Source: Candidatus Hydrogenedentota bacterium
GTDB lineage: Bacteria; Hydrogenedentota; Hydrogenedentia; Hydrogenedentales; CAITNO01
Length of the DNA stretch: 7,081 nucleotides
Assembly (NCBI GenBank): GCA_903822375.1
Contig: CAIJOU010000023.1
Coordinates: forward strand, 1-7,081
Reading direction: 5' to 3'
The translations under genes and the position numbers were made by a program. Below, in pieces: positions 1 to 5,900 of the stretch. The notes below the pieces were generated by a model. That model did no database searches. It saw only the letters and a list, made by a program, of their open reading frames with translations, and was not told the DNA's origin. Every line of letters starts with the position of its first letter. Within the stretch, counting starts at the first letter, position 1.

Positions 1-585
1 GAAGAAGGCTGGCATCAGGCCGTAGTGAAACTGCCCGGCGCTCTGTTCACCGGCCGCGAAAATGCCGCGGCCGATTTCCGCGTCAGCGGCGCGGGCAGCG
101 GGGACGTGTGCATCGCCGACCTGCGCATCGCGGCGGACCCGGTGTTGGTCAAAGACGTCATGGCAGCTTTCGATGAGGGCGGCAAGCGTCCGATCGATGC
201 GGTGGAACCGGGCAACGAGGCATCCGAAAAGGCGCACAACCTAAAATTCGGCGTCAGCGCCGCGGCCATGCACATGGGGCACGGCTGGCGGCACGCGGAG
301 GACTGGATGAGTTGGGACCTCGCCGTAGACCCGAAGAAACCCGTCACGCTTTCGTGCGTGTACTGGGGCTCCGATGTGGGACGGCGTTTCAATATCGAAG
401 TGGACGGCAAGGTGATCGCCACGCAGGCGCTGGAAATGAACAAGCCGTCGGTGTTCTTGCGGGTGGATTATCCCATTCCGGCGGAATTGACGCAGGGCAA
501 AGACAAGGTCTCCGTGAGCTTCCGCAAGGTGAGCGGCCTGGTGGGCGGGCTGTTTGGCTGTTCAACGGCGCTAACGAAGGACTGA
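1..585 (+). CDS. C-terminal part of a GH127/GH146-like glycoside hydrolase (DUF6805 domain), 5' end off window
   Basis: Frame 1 is open from the first base to the TGA at 583-585, so 194 residues of a longer protein are seen; the GTG at 25 is an internal Val codon, not a start. Residues 1-45 look like the end of a beta-sandwich (alternating strands ending in GDVCIADLRIA). Residues about 66-194 match the DUF6805 pattern as I know it: SEKAHNL (75-81), GWRHAEDWMSWDL (95-107), YWGSDVGRRFNIEVDG (121-136), YPIPAEL (157-163) and GLVGGLFG (179-186). In known proteins this module follows the (alpha/alpha)6 catalytic domain of beta-L-arabinofuranosidases of families GH127/GH146, where it helps bind substrate. 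The catalytic domain is outside the window, so the exact family and activity are inferred. The gene converges on the esterase operon, and its last 15 bases overlap the 3' end of the neighbouring esterase gene. Another hydrolase carrying the same C-terminal module remains possible. Confidence 0.8.
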   Translation, partial: EEGWHQAVVKLPGALFTGRENAAADFRVSGAGSGDVCIADLRIAADPVLVKDVMAAFDEGGKRPIDAVEPGNEASEKAHNLKFGVSAAAMHMGHGWRHAEDWMSWDLAVDPKKPVTLSCVYWGSDVGRRFNIEVDGKVIATQALEMNKPSVFLRVDYPIPAELTQGKDKVSVSFRKVSGLVGGLFGCSTALTKD

Positions 586-1761
586 GGGAGCCTTCCAGGA
601 AAACGCCTTGGGCTTGTCCGGAAACGGCAACCGATTGAAGTTGCTGGTACGTGTTTTGCCTTTGAAGATGACATCGGCGTAATCGAGCAGGGCGGTCCAA
701 TCCTCCGGCACCATGTCGTGGCCACCTTCGCGGAACCACAGGGCCGCCTTGTTGCCGACGCCCAAGAACCTGAACACGGGAAGTGCGGCGCGAAAGGTCT
801 GCTGGGTGCCGAGTGGATTGGACCACTGATCTCCCAGTGCCTCCATGGAAAGCAGCGCGCGCGGCGCCACCAGCGCCTGCAGAAAATGCTGGTCGAAGGG
901 CAACCGATACTCCTTGCCGGCGAATCCCCGCAGTCGCGGATGAAACCAGCAGGCATAGCGCTCGGGCTTTGTAATGGAGTACAGCGTCTCGACACCGGCG
1001 GGCTGGATGCGGAAGGAACCGGCACCGCCCGCGCCGGAGGCATGGGGCGCCACCAACGCAAACCGTTCGTCCAGCGCGCCCGCCAGCAGGGCCGCCTTGC
1101 CGCAGCGGGAATGCCCGGTCACGGTCATTTGCGATGCATCAATGTCGTCCCGTGTGCACAGATGGTCAGCCACACGCATCGCGGCCCATGCCCACAGGGC
1201 AAGACTGCCCCCGTCGCAGTCGGGATAGAAGGGGAACACCCCGACGGAACGGTCGCCCTTGCCAGGGTCCAATTCGAGATAGTTGAATCCCGCAAAAGCG
1301 TAGCCCCGGTCAATGACCTGCCGCGCCGTGGCCTCCGCCTGAGGCTGGAACACGGGGTCGACGGCCACAATGACCGGAAACCTCGGGCCGCCCGAGGTCG
1401 GCACGATGACCCCGGCATGTATCACGAACCCATTCTTGTCCCCAACACGCAGCCCGAACTCGTGGACCCGCGCCTTGCCGTCGAACGCGTCGCGCACGGT
1501 CTCGTTCTCCACCGTGACCGATTTGGGCGCGGGTGGGAGGTGCCCGTACTCATAGTGAAGCAGCAATTCAACAATCTCAGCACGGCGCTGCGCCCAGTCC
1601 CCACGCGTGGAAACGCGGTGGCCGTCGTTCATTAGAAAGGGGTCCGGCAGTTCCCTCAGCACCGGAAACTGGTCCGCTTCGGGAAAGGCCGCCTGGGTGT
1701 CGTTTGCCGCCCAAGCGGCCATGCAGCCCAACAGTACTGGGACGAACCAAAAGGTCTTCAT
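571..1761 (-). CDS. CE15 glucuronoyl esterase-like alpha/beta hydrolase, exported (paralog 2)
   Basis: This 396-residue protein has an alpha/beta-hydrolase fold of carbohydrate esterase family 15, which hydrolyses esters of 4-O-methyl-glucuronate (xylan-lignin links). The start is ATG at 1761, preceded by GGGAG with a 7-base gap. Residues 1-18 form a signal peptide ending AWA (16-18); LLGC at 10-13 is a weak alternative lipobox. CE15 landmarks are WAQRRAEI (56-63) with YEYGHLPP (70-77), GSLALWAWAAMRVADHL (185-201), the nucleophile elbow GHSRCGK with Ser218 and the glucuronate-contacting Arg219 and Lys222, SGAGG (242-246), LPFDQHFLQALVAPR (287-301), and GGHD with catalytic His348. The usual Glu of the fungal-type PQESG motif is Ala241 (PHASG). 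Asp311 in GDQWSNP is the likely replacement, as in bacterial CE15 members with the acid elsewhere; Trp313 fits the conserved sugar-contacting Trp. It is about 70% identical to the gene just upstream and is last in the operon. The real substrate is not shown by the sequence. Confidence 0.9.
   Translation of the reverse strand: MKTFWFVPVLLGCMAAWAANDTQAAFPEADQFPVLRELPDPFLMNDGHRVSTRGDWAQRRAEIVELLLHYEYGHLPPAPKSVTVENETVRDAFDGKARVHEFGLRVGDKNGFVIHAGVIVPTSGGPRFPVIVAVDPVFQPQAEATARQVIDRGYAFAGFNYLELDPGKGDRSVGVFPFYPDCDGGSLALWAWAAMRVADHLCTRDDIDASQMTVTGHSRCGKAALLAGALDERFALVAPHASGAGGAGSFRIQPAGVETLYSITKPERYACWFHPRLRGFAGKEYRLPFDQHFLQALVAPRALLSMEALGDQWSNPLGTQQTFRAALPVFRFLGVGNKAALWFREGGHDMVPEDWTALLDYADVIFKGKTRTSNFNRLPFPDKPKAFSWKAPSVLR
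576..595. other. Short hairpin across the convergent gene ends
   Basis: Plus-strand bases GAAGG (576-580) pair with CCTTC (591-595), and CT (582-583) pairs with AG (589-590) after a one-base bulge, leaving a 5-base loop. This gives a 7-bp stem that contains the stop codon of the left-hand gene and sits where the two convergent genes overlap. No T-run follows on either strand, so it is not a standard intrinsic terminator; it may be chance or a weak bidirectional pause site. Confidence 0.25.
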
Positions 1762-1768
1762 TGGGATA

Positions 1769-1773
1769 CTCCC
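1769..1773 (-). promoter_or_regulatory. Ribosome binding site of the second esterase gene (GGGAG)
   Basis: Minus-strand GGGAG lies 7 bases before the ATG at 1761, within the 54-base gap between the two esterase genes. It has the same spacing as the site of the upstream paralog and supports the chosen start. I see no promoter-like pair of boxes or terminator in this gap, so the two genes are probably on one transcript. Confidence 0.72.
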
Positions 1774-1815
1774 GCATCTTCTTTCCCGATAGTAACAATG
1801 CTCGATTTGGAGGCC

Positions 1816-2994
1816 TTAGCGAGACGGCGCGCTCCAGGAGAACGCCTTGGGCGCGTCGGGGAACGGCAGCGGGTTGAACTGTTCGCCGCGAGGCTTGCCG
1901 AAGAAGACGAAGTCTGCATAGTCGAGGAGGGCGGTCCAGTCCCGGGGTTCCTCGTCGTGGCCGCCGTCACGGAACCACAGGGCGGCCTTGTCCTTTGCGC
2001 CCAGGAATTCGAACACCGGCAACGACGCCAGATGGGTCTGCTGGGTGCCTTCCGGATTGGCCCAGACATCGCCCAGCCCGATCACGTTCAACAGCCCGCG
2101 GGGCGCCACGAGCGCCTTGAGGAAATGCTGGTCGAAGGGCAGCCGGTCCTCCTTGTGCGAAAACTCCCGCAGATGCGGCGAGAACCAGTAGTGAAAACGC
2201 ATGGGCAGGGTGATAGAGTCCAGCGTTTCCACACCTTTAGGCTGAATGCGGAACGAGCCCGAGCCGCCCGCGCCCGAGGCATGCGGCACCACCAGCGTGA
2301 ATCGCTCGTCGAGCGCGCCCGCCAGCAGGGCGGCCTTGCCGCAGCGGGAATGACCCGTCACAGCCATGTGCGCCGCATCGATATCGCTGCGCGTGACCAG
2401 ATAATCGGCGACGCGCATGGCGCCCCAGGCCCACATAACGAGGCTGCCGCCATCGCAGTCGGGATAGAAGGGATAGATGCCGACAGAGCGGTCGTCCTTA
2501 TCGTTGTCCACGTCGTGATAGGCGAATCCGGCACAGGCGTAGCCACGTTCGATGAGTTGCAACGCAGTGCTTTCTCCATGCTTACCGTATACAGGGTTTA
2601 CGGCGACAACGACGGGAAACTTCGGACCGCCCGCGGTGGGGATGATCACACCGGCGTGCATCGAGAAGCCGTCCTTGCCGTTCATACGCAGGACAAATTC
2701 ATGCACCTGCGCCTTGCCGTCAAAGGCGTCGCGAACGGTCTCTTCCTCGACGGCGACGGAGGTTGGCGCGGGGGGTGGGTGGCCGTACTCGTAGTGCAGC
2801 AGCATTTCGGTGATTTCGCCACGGCGTTGTGCCCACTCTTCGCGCGTGGCAACGCGGTGACCGTCGCGCATGAGGAAGGGATCCGGCAGTTCCTTCAATG
2901 CCGGCAACTGGTCGGGTTCGGGAAAGGTTGTTTCGGTCACGCCCAAGGCCGACAGGCATCCCAAGAGCACGGGAACCATCCACAATGTCTTCAT
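1816..2994 (-). CDS. CE15 glucuronoyl esterase-like alpha/beta hydrolase, exported (paralog 1)
   Basis: This 392-residue protein is collinear with the esterase at 571-1761, with a 2-residue gap near residue 18 and a shorter C-terminus. The start is ATG at 2994, set by AGGAG with a 7-base gap and by its ATGA overlap with the stop of the upstream gene, which suggests translational coupling. The signal peptide probably ends near residue 18 (A-L-G); LLGC at 10-13 could instead be a weak lipobox. Active-site landmarks are GHSRCGK with Ser216, Arg217 and Lys220, PHASGAGG with Ala239 at the usual Glu position, GDVWANP with Asp309 and Trp311, and GGHD with His346. CE15 enzymes act outside the cytoplasm on glucuronate esters of xylan. 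The two copies differ most at the loops about 135-168, 262-280 and 303-307, which flank the active site in this fold, so their substrates may differ. No frameshift or missing core strand is apparent. A more general acetyl- or uronate-esterase activity cannot be excluded. Confidence 0.9.
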   Translation of the reverse strand: MKTLWMVPVLLGCLSALGVTETTFPEPDQLPALKELPDPFLMRDGHRVATREEWAQRRGEITEMLLHYEYGHPPPAPTSVAVEEETVRDAFDGKAQVHEFVLRMNGKDGFSMHAGVIIPTAGGPKFPVVVAVNPVYGKHGESTALQLIERGYACAGFAYHDVDNDKDDRSVGIYPFYPDCDGGSLVMWAWGAMRVADYLVTRSDIDAAHMAVTGHSRCGKAALLAGALDERFTLVVPHASGAGGSGSFRIQPKGVETLDSITLPMRFHYWFSPHLREFSHKEDRLPFDQHFLKALVAPRGLLNVIGLGDVWANPEGTQQTHLASLPVFEFLGAKDKAALWFRDGGHDEEPRDWTALLDYADFVFFGKPRGEQFNPLPFPDAPKAFSWSAPSR

Positions 2995-5900
2995 TTCGCC
3001 ACTCCTGATACGGTTTCGTTCAGACTGAATATGCGCGATTCGGAAGCCTTGAAATCGGTGGTGAAGCTGTCGCCGGCTTCACACAGCACTTCGCCGGTGA
3101 AGGTATCGCACACCCGCGCCTTGAAAGGCAATCTCAACGTGCGCGGTCCCGCCTGCGGGCCCGGCACAAGGGTCAGGTAGGAACGGTTGGCATAGACCGC
3201 ATCGAGCGGGCTGTCGCCGTACAGATGCACTCCCGCGCGCGCGGCAACGGCACGCAGAAACACCCGCGACAGCGGCGCGACGGCCGCGTAAATCGAGGTC
3301 CAAGCACCGTGGTCCTTCATGGCCGCGACAGCTTTGCCGCTGTCGGCGCGCGCGGCGAGAATGGCGGCGTCCGCCTCATCAACGACAAACTGATCGCCAT
3401 CGAGCAGGGGTAAATCGGGGACTGCCGCATCCGTGCTGGCCAGTGCCTTGATGTCGAACTTTGCCGCTGTCGGCGCGGCAGGCCGGTCCGCCGTGGACAC
3501 ATGCATGCCTGTAAGTTCCGAGATGGCCGCCACGTCGGCGGCGGCATGATCGCCACGGAAATAGCCGGGCGCGTAAAGCCACAGCACCTGCCTGCCGTTG
3601 CCCTGCACCTTGTCGGTTATGACTTTGCGTTGCTGATCGTCCAGGCGGAAGGTGTTGGCGAAGAGGACCATCTTGTAGCGGTCCATGGGCAGTTCGGCAA
3701 GGTCGGACAACAGCACACTGTCGAAAGGCGCCACGAAGGGCAGTTCGGCCAATTGTTCGATGAGGAACCTGCGCAGGACGGGATTTCGGAAGCCCATGAA
3801 ATGCATGGAGTCCTCGTCAACCACCACGAGTATTTCCGCAGAGGAGCCGCGGTCCCGGCCGAGCGCCGCATTGCGCAGTTCGCGGCTCTTGCGGACGCCT
3901 TCCAGAATCGTCGGGTCCTCGTAATAGCCGCCGTGCAGGTCGAAATAGACCATGTTCACGCCGTTCTCCAGGGCATTGCCCAGTTCGCGGCGCATCATGT
4001 AGACAAACTTGTCCGGCGTGTCCGTCACCGCCATCTGCCAGAGCCACGGCGCGAACTGTTTCTGGTCCTTCTCGTAGAACTTGAAACTGGCCGCATCGAA
4101 GTCGTTCCAGAGCATCTTGCCGTGCCGGTTAACGGATAATACCGGCATGCGGAACAGGCTTTGCCCGCCGTCCAGTTTGCGCTCGTGGTAGCTGCTGGGC
4201 GACATGACAAAGTCCAGGTCGGGACAGTGCAGCAGGCGCTGCAGGGACAGGTGCCCCGCATCCTCGGCCAGTTCGGCGAATTCAAAGGTGTAGGCGTAGA
4301 ACGCACCGACCGACTTGGCGTTGTGGGTCTTGTCCTTGATTGCCTTGGCGAAGTACGCAATGGTGTCGACCATCACGTCCGACCAGAAGCGGTGGAAGTC
4401 GATAACGGACATTTCATGGACGGGGTCACGAAAGGTGGCCTTGCGGTCGCCGTAGCGTGCGGCCTTGTCCGGGATTACGGCGGTCGCGATGGACGCCGCC
4501 GGGGCGTCCCAGGCGGCGCGCAGGGCGTCGTCGGTCTTGTACTTCTCGCGCAGCCATGCGCGATACGCGGCGGTCATGGCGGGACTGTAGTCGCCCAACT
4601 CGTCGCAGTTCATGCTCCAGTGGTACCACTCCTCGGTCTTCTGGCCGCACACCTGGTAGCCGATGACGCGGGCCGCATAATCCGACTGGTCCACGTGCTC
4701 AATGAGTTTCTCGACGGCGGTCTTCATATCGGCGCGCCATGCGGGGGAGGCCATTGAGGGAAGCAGGTCCTGCCGAGGCAGGGCAAAGAGCTTCTCGCCG
4801 AAGTCTTTGGTTCCGTTGGACAGTACCAACAAATCGTCGGGATGCGATTCGGCCCACCATTTGGGCGCGTCGATATAGAGTTGCAGCATGAGCTTGGCGT
4901 CGGGAACGGCATTTCCCAGAATCATGTGCGCGTTAGCGTCCATCTGGGAGAAGTCCCACTTGTCCTTCTCCGGCCAGATGGTGGTGCTGTAGCCGTACAG
5001 GCAGCCCAGGTCGGTGACAAAAGTGTAGAGGTCGCAATCCGCAGAGGCCAGGGACTTGACGTACTGCGCCAGCAGCGGCTTGCCCTCGGCACCCATCGCG
5101 CCGCTGCCGACGTAGGTCATGTAGGACAGGCCGCAATAGGGCTTGCCGTCGAGCGTGAACGCGGGCGCGCCGTTCACCTGTTCCACTTTCGCAACGGCTC
5201 CCTTTGGCTTGGGTGCCGGACCCAGGAGGGTGACGTGTCCGTCCACGGTAGGCACGGCAATCTCGCTGGCACCGTCGCCGTTGAAGTCCGCCGCAATGGG
5301 CGCGCCCGTGGCCGCGCCCAAAGCCGTCTTCCAGAGCAGCTTTGGCTTGCCCGCATCGTCGGCCACGGCGTAGAAATCGCCGTGGCTTGTGCCAAAGAGA
5401 AATTCCTGCCTGCCATCGCCGTCGATGTCACAAGTAATCGCGTCGGACGCCGCCGCATCGAGCGGCAGTTCCCAGCGCACGCTGCCGTCGGCGACGTTCA
5501 GGCACGCAAAATTGCCATTTTGCCTGCCAAATCCCATGAGCCACGTGCCGTCGGGCAGTTGCAGGAATCCCTCGCAGGCACCGCGGTTTTCGCCCGGCGG
5601 CGGCAGTTTGTACCAGAGTGGCTCCGCCTTTAGGGTCATTGTCGCTTGGAAATAGTGGCCGTCCACCAGGCTCACCAGCGGCACCTCCGACTTGCGATCG
5701 AGAATCGCCGGGAAGGTGTACAGCCCCTGGCTGGGCTGCTTGAAGATGTCCGGCGGAAACAAGGGCCCGAGCAGCAGGTTGCCTGTCGGGCCGTCGGCAA
5801 CGCAGTAGTAATCGGGACAAGTGAAGGTCAGGTCCTCCTTGCCGTCGCCGTTATAGTCGCAGGCGGAGGCGAGATTCACGCTTGCGCCATTGTAGCGTTC

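Larger units (their letters stand above)
571..2994 (-). repeat. Tandem gene duplication: two CE15-like esterase genes
   Basis: The two adjacent esterase genes are full-length, same-strand copies. A hand alignment gives about 280 identical residues of 392 (roughly 70%), with only one 2-residue gap and a 2-residue C-terminal difference. Their N-termini (MKT-W-VPVLLGC) and intact active-site motifs match, which points to local duplication followed by divergence with both copies kept under selection. Confidence 0.9.

Noticed and set aside
25..27. GTG at 25 as the start of the left-hand gene
   Set aside because: The frame is open from base 1, the protein would begin in the middle of a beta-sandwich domain, and no Shine-Dalgarno sequence precedes it.
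718..1635. 305-codon plus-strand open frame opposite the second esterase
   Set aside because: Shadow of the CE15 gene; its similarity to the 1798-3180 frame comes from the paralogy of the sense strand.
1763..1773. Inverted repeat GGGA-TAC-TCCC covering the ribosome binding site of the second esterase, as an operator or SD-hiding hairpin
   Set aside because: Arms of only 4 bases with a 3-base spacer are expected by chance, and the upstream paralog's site lacks it.
1762..1815. Terminator or promoter between the two esterase genes
   Set aside because: The 54-base gap has no stable stem with a T-run and no convincing -35/-10 pair; only a ribosome binding site is supported.
1798..3180. 460-codon plus-strand open frame opposite the first esterase
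   Set aside because: It is antisense to a gene with clear CE15 motifs, its translation is Arg/Gly/Val-rich without domain features, and a similar shadow frame (718-1635) lies opposite the paralog, as expected when two similar genes share codon bias.
4842..5633. 263-codon plus-strand open frame opposite the large enzyme (also 3501-4139 and 4161-4757)
   Set aside because: These lie opposite continuous propeller and barrel motifs in a GC-rich gene, and show no recognisable domain or convincing start signal.
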